Shown here piece by piece: positions 25,036 through 33,401 of a DNA stretch of 64,000 nucleotides (its first letter is position 1; each line of letters opens with the position of its first letter). A program made the position numbers and the translations under genes. The stretch is taken from contig NZ_JANINI010000017.1 of the NCBI RefSeq assembly GCF_024580145.1, positions 17,582 through 81,581 on the forward strand, written 5' to 3'. Source of the DNA: Methyloversatilis sp. XJ19-49 (GTDB taxonomy: Bacteria > Pseudomonadota > Gammaproteobacteria > Burkholderiales > Rhodocyclaceae). Below the pieces are notes generated by a model, which had not been told where the DNA came from, ran no database searches, and was given only the letters and a program-made list of their open reading frames with translations.

Positions 25036-25719
25036 ATGGATGTCCGTCGCACCTCGCTGACCGCGCATGAAACCCGCAACCGCATTCTCGATGCGGCGCA
25101 GGCCCTGTTCGTGGCGCACGGTTTCGAGGCGACATCGATGCGCATGATCACCGGCGACGCCGGCGTCAATCTTGCGGCGGTGAACTACCACTTCGGTTCG
25201 AAGGACGTGCTGGTGCGCGAGGTGCTGAAGCGTCACCTGCAGCCGTTGAACGCACAGCGCATGCAGGCACTCGATGCGGCCGAGGCCGAAGCCGGCGATC
25301 AGCCGGTGAAGCCCCACCGCATCGTCGATGCGTTCTTCAGCAGTTCGCTCGATCTGGCGTCGGGCAGTGCTGCCGGGCGCGAATTCATGCAGCTGCTCGG
25401 CCGCACCTTCACCGAACCGTCACCGACGGTGCGCGAATATCTCGCCACCGAATACGCGCCGGTGATCGGCCGTTACCGTGACGCATTCTGTCGTGCGCTG
25501 CCGACAGTGCCGGTCGAGGAAATCCTGTGGCGCCTGCATTTCATGCTCGGCGCCATGTCGTACGCGGTGTCGGGCATCGATTCGCTGCAGGTGCTGACCG
25601 GCGTGCGCATCGATGAACCGGATGCCATGCAGCGCATGCGACCGCGCCTGATGAGCTTCCTGCTCGGTGGCCTGCGGGCGCCACTGCCGGCCGGACAGGG
25701 CACGGACAACACGACATAG
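25036..25719 (+). CDS. TetR/AcrR-family regulator of the beta-oxidation cluster
   Basis: This 227-residue repressor has an N-terminal HTH (RNRILDAAQALFVAHGFEAT, then VNLAAVNYHFGSKDVLV) and a C-terminal ligand domain with LWRLHFMLGAMSYAVSG, as in PsrA/FadP-like regulators that sense acyl-CoAs. It lies 65 bp upstream of fadE on the same strand, at the head of a fatty-acid degradation block. ATG at 25036 was chosen over an upstream TTG that would lie inside the operator. Confidence 0.88.
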   Translation: MDVRRTSLTAHETRNRILDAAQALFVAHGFEATSMRMITGDAGVNLAAVNYHFGSKDVLVREVLKRHLQPLNAQRMQALDAAEAEAGDQPVKPHRIVDAFFSSSLDLASGSAAGREFMQLLGRTFTEPSPTVREYLATEYAPVIGRYRDAFCRALPTVPVEEILWRLHFMLGAMSYAVSGIDSLQVLTGVRIDEPDAMQRMRPRLMSFLLGGLRAPLPAGQGTDNTT

Positions 25720-25784
25720 CGGAACAGGGTGCAGCGGTCGAACGACGGCCCGTGCACCGAAGCGAAGCACCGGAGGAGAAAAGC

Positions 25785-28268
25785 ATGATGACCTGGATAC
25801 TGTTGCTGCTGGTGCCGCTGGGCATCGTTCTGCTCGGCTACCTGCGCGCGCCGCTGCTCGTGTGCACCGCGGCCGCAGCCGCGTGGCTGGCGGCGGCCAG
25901 CCTGCATTTCGACTGGCCGACCGCGGTGAATGTCGCGATCGCGCTGCTCGCCGGCATGCCGGCGTTGCTGCTGAACGTGACCGCGCTGCGCCGTGCGGTC
26001 ATTTCGAAACCGCTGCTGAACGTCTATCGCAACATTCTTCCGCCGATGTCCGACACCGAGCGCATCGCGCTGGAGGCCGGCACCGTGTGGTGGGAGGGCG
26101 AGCTGTTCCGCGGCCACCCGGACTGGAAGGTGCTGCACGCCTATCCGGAACCGACGCTGAGCGCGGAAGAGCAGGCCTTCCTCGACAACGAGGTCGAACA
26201 GCTGTGCCGCCTGTCCGACGACTGGACCATTTCGCACGAACTGAAGGACCTGCCGCCTCAAGCCTGGCAATACATCAAGGACGCCGGTTTCCTTGGTCTC
26301 ATCATTCCGAAGCAGTACGGCGGCAAGCAGTTCTCGGCGTGGGCGCATTCGCAGATCGTGACCAAGCTGTCGACCCGCTGCTCCGCCTCGGCGGTCACAG
26401 TGATGGTGCCCAACTCGCTCGGCCCGGCCGAACTGCTGCTGCATTACGGCACCGACGCGCAGAAGGATCACTATCTGCCGCGCCTGGCCAGGGGGCTGGA
26501 GATTCCGTGTTTCGCACTCACCAGCCCGCAGGCCGGGTCGGACGCGGCGTCGATTCCGGACTTCGGCATCATCTGCAGGGGCGAATACCAGGGTCGCGAA
26601 GTGCTGGGCATGCGCGTCACCTGGGACAAGCGCTACATCACGCTGGGCCCGGTGGCGACGCTGCTCGGCCTGGCGTTCCGGCTGTACGACCCGGACCACC
26701 TGTTGGGCGACACGGAAGACATCGGCATCACCTGCGCGCTGATTCCGACCGATCACCCGGGCGTGGAAATCGGCCGCCGCCACTTCCCGCTGAACGCGGT
26801 GTTCCAGAACGGACCGAACTGGGGCAAGGATGTGTTCATGCCGCTGGACTGGATCATCGGCGGCCCGGCGATGGCCGGTCAGGGCTGGCGCATGCTGATG
26901 GAGTGTCTCGCCGCCGGTCGCTCGATTTCGCTGCCGGCGTCGAACACCGGCATGGCCAAGCTCACGGCCCGCACGGTCGGCGGCTATGCGCGCGTGCGCA
27001 GCCAGTTCAAGACGGCAATCGGCCGCTTCGAAGGCATCCAGGAGCCGCTGGCCCGCATCGGTGGCCATCTGTACATGATGGACGCCGCCCGCCGCATGAC
27101 CGCTGGCGCGATCGATCTGGGCGAAAAGCCGTCGGTGGTGTCGGCCATCGTGAAGTACCACATCACCGAGCGCGCGCGCGTCGTCGTCAATGACGGGATG
27201 GACATCCTCGGCGGCAAGGGCATCTGCCTGGGTCCGTCGAACTTCCTCGGCCGCGCCTACCAGCAGATCCCGATCGGCATCACGGTCGAGGGCGCGAACA
27301 TCCTGACGCGCAGCCTGATCATCTTCGGCCAGGGCGCCATCCGCTGCCATCCGTACGTGCTGCGCGAAATGCGCGCCGCGCTGGCCGACGATACGCCGGC
27401 GGTACTCGCGGAATTCGACGATGCGCTGTTTTCCCACATCGGCTACACCGCGAGCAATGCGATACGCGCGCTGGTGACCGGTCTGACCGGTTCGCACTGG
27501 GTCGGCGTGCCGAGCGGCGTGGCGCCGGAAACACGTCGCTACTACCAGCAGCTCACGCGCTTCTCGACCGCCTTCGCGTTCATTTCGGATGCCGCGATGC
27601 TCACCATGGGGGGCGATCTGAAGCGCAAGGAAAAGCTGTCGGCGCGGCTGGGCGACATCCTTTCGCAGATGTACCTGTGCTCAGCCACATTGAAGCGCTA
27701 CGAAGCCGATGGCCGGCAGGCGGCCGACGCGCCGCTGATGCACTGGGCCATGTGGGACGCCATGTTCCATGCCCAGACCGCGTTCGAAGGCGTGATGTCC
27801 AACTTCCCGAACCGCGCCATCGCCATCCTGCTGCGCCGGCTCATCTTCCCGCTCGGCCGGCCTTACGTCGTGCCGTCGGACCGGCTCGGCGGCGAGGTGG
27901 CGAAGCTGCTGATCGAACCATCGGCAACACGCGACCGGCTGACCGCCGGCATGTACATCCCGGATGACGAGCACGATCCGGTCGGCGTCATCGAACATGC
28001 GCTGAACGCGACGATTGCCGCGGAAGCCATCGAGGCGCGCGTGCGTGCGGCGCAGAAGAAAGGCCTGCTGCAGGCGCGCGGTGCCGGCCTGATGCAGGCG
28101 GCGTTCGACGCCGGCCTGATCGACGACGCCGAATTCGCGCTGATCCGTCGGCGCGACACCTTGCGTGACCGGGTCGTCCGGGTGGACGACTTTCCGCAGG
28201 ATTTCGGTGTCGATGCGGCAAGCGCACCGCCGGCCGAATCGCACAACGTCACCGCGATCGCCGCCTGA
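25785..28268 (+). CDS. fadE: Acyl-CoA dehydrogenase, FadE type
   Basis: The 827-residue enzyme performs the first, FAD-dependent step of fatty-acid beta-oxidation. Two hydrophobic segments at the N-terminus (about 3-75) anchor it to the inner membrane, as in E. coli FadE (814 aa). The dehydrogenase core shows GFLGLIIPKQYGGKQFSAWA, CFALTSPQAGSDAASIPD and NDGMDILGGKGICLG, and the C-terminus is the DUF1974-type extension. GGAGGAG precedes ATG 25785. Its end overlaps the thiolase start by one base. Confidence 0.93.
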   Translation: MMTWILLLLVPLGIVLLGYLRAPLLVCTAAAAAWLAAASLHFDWPTAVNVAIALLAGMPALLLNVTALRRAVISKPLLNVYRNILPPMSDTERIALEAGTVWWEGELFRGHPDWKVLHAYPEPTLSAEEQAFLDNEVEQLCRLSDDWTISHELKDLPPQAWQYIKDAGFLGLIIPKQYGGKQFSAWAHSQIVTKLSTRCSASAVTVMVPNSLGPAELLLHYGTDAQKDHYLPRLARGLEIPCFALTSPQAGSDAASIPDFGIICRGEYQGREVLGMRVTWDKRYITLGPVATLLGLAFRLYDPDHLLGDTEDIGITCALIPTDHPGVEIGRRHFPLNAVFQNGPNWGKDVFMPLDWIIGGPAMAGQGWRMLMECLAAGRSISLPASNTGMAKLTARTVGGYARVRSQFKTAIGRFEGIQEPLARIGGHLYMMDAARRMTAGAIDLGEKPSVVSAIVKYHITERARVVVNDGMDILGGKGICLGPSNFLGRAYQQIPIGITVEGANILTRSLIIFGQGAIRCHPYVLREMRAALADDTPAVLAEFDDALFSHIGYTASNAIRALVTGLTGSHWVGVPSGVAPETRRYYQQLTRFSTAFAFISDAAMLTMGGDLKRKEKLSARLGDILSQMYLCSATLKRYEADGRQAADAPLMHWAMWDAMFHAQTAFEGVMSNFPNRAIAILLRRLIFPLGRPYVVPSDRLGGEVAKLLIEPSATRDRLTAGMYIPDDEHDPVGVIEHALNATIAAEAIEARVRAAQKKGLLQARGAGLMQAAFDAGLIDDAEFALIRRRDTLRDRVVRVDDFPQDFGVDAASAPPAESHNVTAIAA

Positions 28269-29551
28269 TGACCTCACCCGACGTTTTCGTGGTCGATGGC
28301 GCGCGCACGCCCTTCCTGAAGTCGCGCAACGCGCCCGGCCCGTTCGCCGCGGCCGACCTCGCGGTGGCCGCCGGCAACGCGCTGCTGTCGCGCCAGCGTT
28401 TCCGGCCGGATCAGCTCGACGAAGTCATCCTCGGTTGTGCCGCCCCTTCGGCCGACGAAGCGAACATCGGCCGCATCGCCGCGCTGCGCCTGGGCTGCGG
28501 CGACCGCGTGCCGGGCTGGACCGTGATGCGCAACTGCGCCAGCGGCATGCAGGCACTCGATTCGGGCATTGCCAACATCCGGCTCGGACGCGCCGATCTG
28601 CTGCTGGCGGGCGGCGTCGATGCGCTGTCGCGCGCTCACCTTCTGTATTCCGACGCCATGGTGCGCTGGCTGTCGCAGTGGTACGCGGCCAGAAGCTTCG
28701 GCGCGCGGGCGCAACTGCTGACGACATTCCGCCCGGGCATGCTGGTGCCGGTCATCGGACTGCTGAAAGGCCTGACCGATCCGGTCATCGGCATCAATAT
28801 GGGGCAGACCGCCGAAAACCTCGCCGCGCGCTTCGGCATCAGCCGCACGCAGATGGATTTCCACGCCATGCGCTCGCATCAGCGCACGGCCGCCGCGCTC
28901 GACGCCGGCCATTTCGATGAAATCGTACCGATCGCCGATGCCGGTGGACGTATATATATGGAGGACGACGGCATGCGGCGCGATTCGTCGGTGCCGCGGC
29001 TGGCAAAGCTGCGCCCGGTGTTCGATCGCGCTCACGGCCACATCACGGCCGGCAACAGTTCCCAGGTGACCGACGGTGCGGCCTGGCTGCTGCTGGCGTC
29101 GCGCAGGGCGGTGGAGGAACACGGCCTGACGCCGCTCGGCCGCATCGTCGACACCGACTGGGCCGGACTGGATCCGGCACAGATGGGACTCGGGCCGGTG
29201 CATGCCGCCACACCCATCCTGCAGCGGCACGGTCTCGGGCTGAACGATCTCGATGCCTGGGAAATCAACGAAGCCTTCGCCGCCCAGGTCATCGGCTGCA
29301 TCGAGGCGTGGAAAAGCGACGACTACTGCCGCACCGAACTGGGTCTGCCCGGCGCGCTGGGTGCGCTCGACGAACGCCGGCTCAATGTCGACGGCGGTGC
29401 CATCGCGATCGGTCACCCGGTCGGCGCCAGCGGTGCGCGCATCGTGCTGCATCTGCTGCACGTGCTGCGCCGGCAGGGCGGCGGTCGCGGCATCGCGGCC
29501 ATTTGCATCGGCGGCGGTCAGGGTGGCGCCATGCTGGTGGAAACGACGTGA
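28268..29551 (+). CDS. Acetyl-CoA C-acyltransferase (thiolase), FadI type
   Basis: This 427-residue thiolase cleaves 3-ketoacyl-CoA. The acylated cysteine is Cys90 in RNCASGMQALDSG; His383 (GHPVGASGARI) and Cys413 (CIGGGQGGAM) complete the active site. The length, slightly above 400, is usual for FadI-like thiolases. It is translationally coupled to fadE and followed directly by the hydratase/dehydrogenase, which would be its trifunctional partner. Confidence 0.92.
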   Translation: MTSPDVFVVDGARTPFLKSRNAPGPFAAADLAVAAGNALLSRQRFRPDQLDEVILGCAAPSADEANIGRIAALRLGCGDRVPGWTVMRNCASGMQALDSGIANIRLGRADLLLAGGVDALSRAHLLYSDAMVRWLSQWYAARSFGARAQLLTTFRPGMLVPVIGLLKGLTDPVIGINMGQTAENLAARFGISRTQMDFHAMRSHQRTAAALDAGHFDEIVPIADAGGRIYMEDDGMRRDSSVPRLAKLRPVFDRAHGHITAGNSSQVTDGAAWLLLASRRAVEEHGLTPLGRIVDTDWAGLDPAQMGLGPVHAATPILQRHGLGLNDLDAWEINEAFAAQVIGCIEAWKSDDYCRTELGLPGALGALDERRLNVDGGAIAIGHPVGASGARIVLHLLHVLRRQGGGRGIAAICIGGGQGGAMLVETT

Positions 29552-31500
29552 GCGCCGAAATGACGCAAGGGCTAGAGCACTGGCGCCTCGAGCACGACGC
29601 CGAAGGCATCTCCTGGCTCACTTTCGACCGGGCTGGCCAAAGCGTGAATACGCTGTCCGGCGAAGTCATGCGCGAACTGGCCGGTGTGCTCGACACATTG
29701 GACGCCGCGCCGCCGCGTGGGCTGGTGATCCAGTCCGGCAAGGCAAGCGGCTTCATCGCCGGCGCCGACATCGCCGAATTCGGACAGGTGAGCGATCTGG
29801 CCGGCGCGCGGGCGCTGATAGAACGCGGCTGGAACCTGTTCAACCGGCTGGCGGGCGTGCGCTATCCGACCTGTGCGCTGGTGCGCGGCTTCTGCGTCGG
29901 CGGCGGCACCGAACTGGCGCTGGCCTGCGACCGCATCGTCGCGGTGGACGAACCCGGCACCCGCTTTTCGCTGCCCGAAGTGATGCTGGGCATCGTGCCC
30001 GGCTGGGGCGGCATGCTGCGCCTGCCGGCCCGCATCGGCGCACCGGCGGCGCTGGACATGATGCTGACCGGCCGTGCGCTCGACGTGCGCCGTGCTAAAT
30101 CGCTCGGTCTGGTCGACGACATCGCCCCGGCGCGGCTGATGCGCGAGCATGCGGCGGCCGCCGTGCTGTCGGGCGCGCCGCGCAAGCCGCTGCCGCTGCT
30201 GCAGCGCCTGCTGTCCGGGCCGCTGCGCAGTGTGGTGGCGAAGAAGGCGCTGGCCGGCGTGGCGAAGCGCGCCAGTCGCCGGCACTACCCGGCGCCGTAC
30301 GCCATCATCGACATGTGGCGTGATTTCGGCGGCAATGCGCTGGCCGTGCCGGAAGGGCATCCGTCTTCGATGGGCGCACTGGTGGCCCATCCGACCACTG
30401 CCAACCTGCAGCGCGTCTATCACCTGCGCGAGCGCCTGCGCGGCTTCGGCAAGCCGGAGGGCGTCGTACTCCCGGAGGTCCGGCACGTGCATGTGGTCGG
30501 CGCCGGTGTCATGGGGGGCGACATCGCCGCCTGGTGCGCGCTGCGCGGTTTCCGCGTGACGCTGCAGGACAGCAGCGCCGAACGCATCGCCCCGGCGCTG
30601 CAGCGCGCAGCGAAGGCGTGGGGCCGCAAGTTCCGGCGCGACCGGCGCGGTCTGCGCGCCGCGCTCGACCGGCTGGTGCCGGACGTGACCGGCGCGGGTA
30701 TCGCGGGGGCTGACGTCATCATCGAAGCCATCTACGAAGACCTCGACGCGAAGCAGGCGCTGTTTCGTGACATCGAGCGGCGCGCGAAGCCCGATGCGCT
30801 GATCGCCACCAACACCTCCAGCCTGCGCATCGAAGACATCGCTGCCTGCCTGCGCACGCCGTCGCGCCTGGTGGGCATCCATTTCTTCAATCCGGTGGCG
30901 CAGATGCCGCTGGTCGAAGTGGTGAGCGGTACGGCCAGCGATCCGCTGACCGTGCAACGCGCCGCGGCCTTCGTCGGCGCGCTCGACAAATTGGCGCTGC
31001 CGGTGGCCAGCAGTCCCGGTTTCCTGGTCAATGCGGTGCTCGGCCCCTACATGCTGGAAGCGATGAAGTGCGTCGATGAAGGCATCGCACCCGAAGTGGT
31101 TGACCGCGCGGCACAGGATTTCGGCATGGCCATGGGGCCGGTCGAACTGATCGATACCGTCGGGCTCGACATCGCACTGGCGGCCGGTGCGCGGCTGGCC
31201 GGCAGCGCGCAGGCGCCTGCCTGCCTGCAGCGCCATGTCGATGCCGGCCAGCTCGGGCGCAAGACCGGCAGCGGCTTCTACGAGTGGGCCGAGGGCAAAC
31301 CTCAACGTGGTGCGGTATCTTCCGTGCCCGACGGACTGACCGAACGCCTCGTTGCACCGCTGGTCGCCGTCACGCGGCGCTGCGTCGAACAGCAGGTGGT
31401 CGCCGATGCCGATCTGGCCGACGCCGGCCTGATCTTCGGCGCCGGCTTCGCGCCCTGGACCGGCGGCCCGCTGCACCATGTGCGCCTGAAACCTCACTGA
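29548..31500 (+). CDS. Enoyl-CoA hydratase / 3-hydroxyacyl-CoA dehydrogenase fusion, FadJ/FadB type
   Basis: In this 650-residue bifunctional enzyme the hydratase is N-terminal (SGFIAGADIAEF, CVGGGTELALACDR, LPEVMLGIVPGWGG, with both catalytic Glu present). The NAD-binding dehydrogenase follows at about residue 310 (VHVVGAGVMGGDIAAW, IATNTSSLRIEDIA, GIHFFNPVAQMPLVEVV). It is somewhat shorter than E. coli FadB/FadJ (about 715-730) because the second dehydrogenase C-terminal domain is short. GTG at 29548 overlaps the thiolase stop; ATG at 29560 is the alternative start. Confidence 0.9.
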   Translation: MSAEMTQGLEHWRLEHDAEGISWLTFDRAGQSVNTLSGEVMRELAGVLDTLDAAPPRGLVIQSGKASGFIAGADIAEFGQVSDLAGARALIERGWNLFNRLAGVRYPTCALVRGFCVGGGTELALACDRIVAVDEPGTRFSLPEVMLGIVPGWGGMLRLPARIGAPAALDMMLTGRALDVRRAKSLGLVDDIAPARLMREHAAAAVLSGAPRKPLPLLQRLLSGPLRSVVAKKALAGVAKRASRRHYPAPYAIIDMWRDFGGNALAVPEGHPSSMGALVAHPTTANLQRVYHLRERLRGFGKPEGVVLPEVRHVHVVGAGVMGGDIAAWCALRGFRVTLQDSSAERIAPALQRAAKAWGRKFRRDRRGLRAALDRLVPDVTGAGIAGADVIIEAIYEDLDAKQALFRDIERRAKPDALIATNTSSLRIEDIAACLRTPSRLVGIHFFNPVAQMPLVEVVSGTASDPLTVQRAAAFVGALDKLALPVASSPGFLVNAVLGPYMLEAMKCVDEGIAPEVVDRAAQDFGMAMGPVELIDTVGLDIALAAGARLAGSAQAPACLQRHVDAGQLGRKTGSGFYEWAEGKPQRGAVSSVPDGLTERLVAPLVAVTRRCVEQQVVADADLADAGLIFGAGFAPWTGGPLHHVRLKPH

Positions 31501-31522
31501 ACCCTTTTTTGAGCATCGATCC

Positions 31523-31918
31523 ATGAATGATTCCGTACAGACCCTGCCCGATGACCAACCCGCGTTGCGCCTGCTGCCGATGCCGCGCGACCTCAACGCG
31601 GCGGGCGACATATTCGGCGGCTGGGTCATGTCGCAGGTCGATGTGGCCGGTTCGATCGCGGCGATGCGCCGCACCCGCTCGCGCGTGGTGACGGTGGCGG
31701 TCAATTCCTTCGTGTTCCTGCAGCCGATCACCACCCAGTACCTCGTGTCCTTCTATGCGTCGGTGGCGCGGGTCGGCACCACCTCGATCACCGTCGATGT
31801 GACGGTCTATGCGGAAACGGGTTACGAAAACATACAGATAAAGAAAGTGGCGGAGGCGACGTTGACCTATGTTGCAGTGGGCGAAGAAGGGCAGAAGTTG
31901 AATATTCCGAAAGATTGA
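31523..31918 (+). CDS. Acyl-CoA thioesterase, YciA-like hot-dog protein
   Basis: The 131-residue single hot-dog domain has the active-site region LNAAGDIFGGWVMSQVDVAG (Asp in GDIFGGW), then VTVAVNSFVFLQPI and FYASVARVGTTSITV, as in YciA/BACH-type enzymes. It hydrolyses surplus acyl-CoA and frees CoA. It belongs to the fad block, 22 bp after the fusion enzyme. Confidence 0.9.
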   Translation: MNDSVQTLPDDQPALRLLPMPRDLNAAGDIFGGWVMSQVDVAGSIAAMRRTRSRVVTVAVNSFVFLQPITTQYLVSFYASVARVGTTSITVDVTVYAETGYENIQIKKVAEATLTYVAVGEEGQKLNIPKD

Positions 31919-31941
31919 CCGTTACAGCGCTGTACGGTCAA
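31915..31941. promoter_or_regulatory. Long dyad upstream of fadL, operator or transcript hairpin
   Basis: TTGACCGTTACAGC pairs with GCTGTACGGTCAA, a nearly perfect 13-bp dyad with one extra base on the left arm, overlapping the thioesterase stop codon. There is no T-run, so it is more likely a regulator site or processing hairpin than a classical terminator. Confidence 0.4.
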
Positions 31942-31945
31942 TCCA

Positions 31946-31971
31946 GCCCCACTTCAGCGGTGAAGCGGGGC
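31946..31971. repeat. Hairpin in the fadL leader
   Basis: GCCCCACTTCA-GCGG-TGAAGCGGGGC forms an 11-bp stem with one mismatch, 32 bp before the fadL start. No T-run follows. It may stabilise the mRNA or act as a weak terminator. Confidence 0.4.
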
Positions 31972-32002
31972 AGGGCAACGCATAACGAGGCGAGGAGCTG
32001 AA

Positions 32003-33295
32003 ATGTCATCACACAACAAATTTGCAGGTTCCGATCTGCCGTTTGCACGTCTGGCCGTGCTGATCGGACTGACGGTGTCCGGTCAGGCCATGGCGGCCGG
32101 CTTTGCGGTGCAGAACCAGAACGGTGCCGGTACCGCCACCGCATTTGCCGGCGCTGCCGCGGTCGCGGACGACGCCAGCACGATCTACTTCAATCCGGCC
32201 GGCATGACCTATCTGCCGATGGGGCACAGCATTTCGGTCGCCGGCACGCTGCTGCACCGGTCGCTGAAGTTCGACGACCGTGGTTCGAATGCGCTGGGCC
32301 CGTTCCCGCTCGGCGATGAGGGTGGTGAGGGCGGCGGCATGTCGCTGATTCCGGCCGGGTACTACAGTTACGCGATCAATGACCGCTTCCGCATCGGAGT
32401 CGGCGTGTCGGCCACCTTCGGCAACAAGACCGACTACAACACCACCTTCCTTGGCCGCTTCCAGGGCAACTATGTCGACCTGAAGGCGCTGAACATCAAT
32501 CCGTCGGTGGCCTGGCGCGTCAATGACCAGTTGTCGATCGGCGCCGGCATCAGCTTCGTCAAACTCGAAGGCGACATCCAGCAGCAGTTGCCGGTATCAC
32601 CCTTCCTTCCCAATGCACGCAACCGGCTCGAAGCCGACGACACGGCGATGGGATTCAACGTCGGCCTGATGTATCAGGTCACGCCGGCAATGCGCGTCGG
32701 CCTGTCGTATCGCTCGAAGATCGACTTCCGGCTCAAGGGCGAGGCGACCGCGACCGAAGCCGGTCCGGCGACCGGTGTGACGCCGGCTTTCGCGAGGATC
32801 GAACTGCCCGATACCTTTTCGGTTGCCGTGCATCATCAGATCACCGACCGCTGGGAAGCCATGGGCGACTACACGTGGACCGGCTGGTCGTCCTTCAAGT
32901 CGCTCGACGTGCGCAATGACACGACCGGTGCGCGCCTGACCAATCCGGAGTATGACTTCCGCGACAGTTGGCGCATCGGTTACGGCGCTGCCTACAAGTA
33001 CACCGAGGCGCTGAAGCTGCGTTTCGGCGTTGCGTTCGACAAGTCGCCGGTGCATGACGAAACGACACGCACGCTGACGCTGCCTGACAGCGACCGCTAC
33101 TGGGTGGCGATCGGGGCGCGCTACGCGCTGTCGCCGAAATCGACCATCGATGTCGGCTACGCGCACATCTTCTTCGACCGCGAAGGCATCGACCGGCGCA
33201 CCATCGTCGGCACCACGCCAACCGGCCAGATCATTCGCGGCAAGTTCGACACCAGCGCCGACCTGCTGTCGGTGCAGTACAACCAGACCTTCTGA
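32003..33295 (+). CDS. fadL: FadL/OmpP1/TodX outer-membrane transport protein
   Basis: The 430-residue outer-membrane beta-barrel imports long-chain fatty acids or other hydrophobic compounds. A signal peptide ends at SGQAMA, and the mature protein starts AGFAVQNQNGAGTATAFAGA with the family plug motif STIYFNPAGMTYLP. The barrel ends in the aromatic residue of LSVQYNQTF, as outer-membrane proteins do. It sits within the beta-oxidation cluster, which supports fatty acids as substrate. Confidence 0.92.
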   Translation: MSSHNKFAGSDLPFARLAVLIGLTVSGQAMAAGFAVQNQNGAGTATAFAGAAAVADDASTIYFNPAGMTYLPMGHSISVAGTLLHRSLKFDDRGSNALGPFPLGDEGGEGGGMSLIPAGYYSYAINDRFRIGVGVSATFGNKTDYNTTFLGRFQGNYVDLKALNINPSVAWRVNDQLSIGAGISFVKLEGDIQQQLPVSPFLPNARNRLEADDTAMGFNVGLMYQVTPAMRVGLSYRSKIDFRLKGEATATEAGPATGVTPAFARIELPDTFSVAVHHQITDRWEAMGDYTWTGWSSFKSLDVRNDTTGARLTNPEYDFRDSWRIGYGAAYKYTEALKLRFGVAFDKSPVHDETTRTLTLPDSDRYWVAIGARYALSPKSTIDVGYAHIFFDREGIDRRTIVGTTPTGQIIRGKFDTSADLLSVQYNQTF

Positions 33296-33357
33296 TGCCG
33301 CACCGGCCGGCGTCCGCAAGGCGCTGGCCGTCTTGCCGCTTCTGTCTTTTCGGTGAT

Positions 33358-33378
33358 CCGGCCGCATTTGGCGGCCGG
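33358..33378. repeat. GC-rich hairpin in the leader before the second fusion enzyme
   Basis: CCGGCCGC-ATTTG-GCGGCCGG forms an 8-bp perfect stem 24 bp upstream of the start codon, downstream of fadL. It lacks a T-run. Confidence 0.45.
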
Positions 33379-33401
33379 CGTTCCGCTTCCGGGAGACCGC
33401 C

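Noticed and set aside
25473..27497. 674-codon minus-strand frame opposite fadE and the TetR gene
   Set aside because: Composition (Arg/His/Gln-rich, no domains) and full overlap with clear FadE and TetR sequences mark it as a shadow frame.
29572..31734. 720-codon minus-strand frame opposite the FadJ-type enzyme
   Set aside because: It has no recognisable motif and spans two real genes on the other strand.
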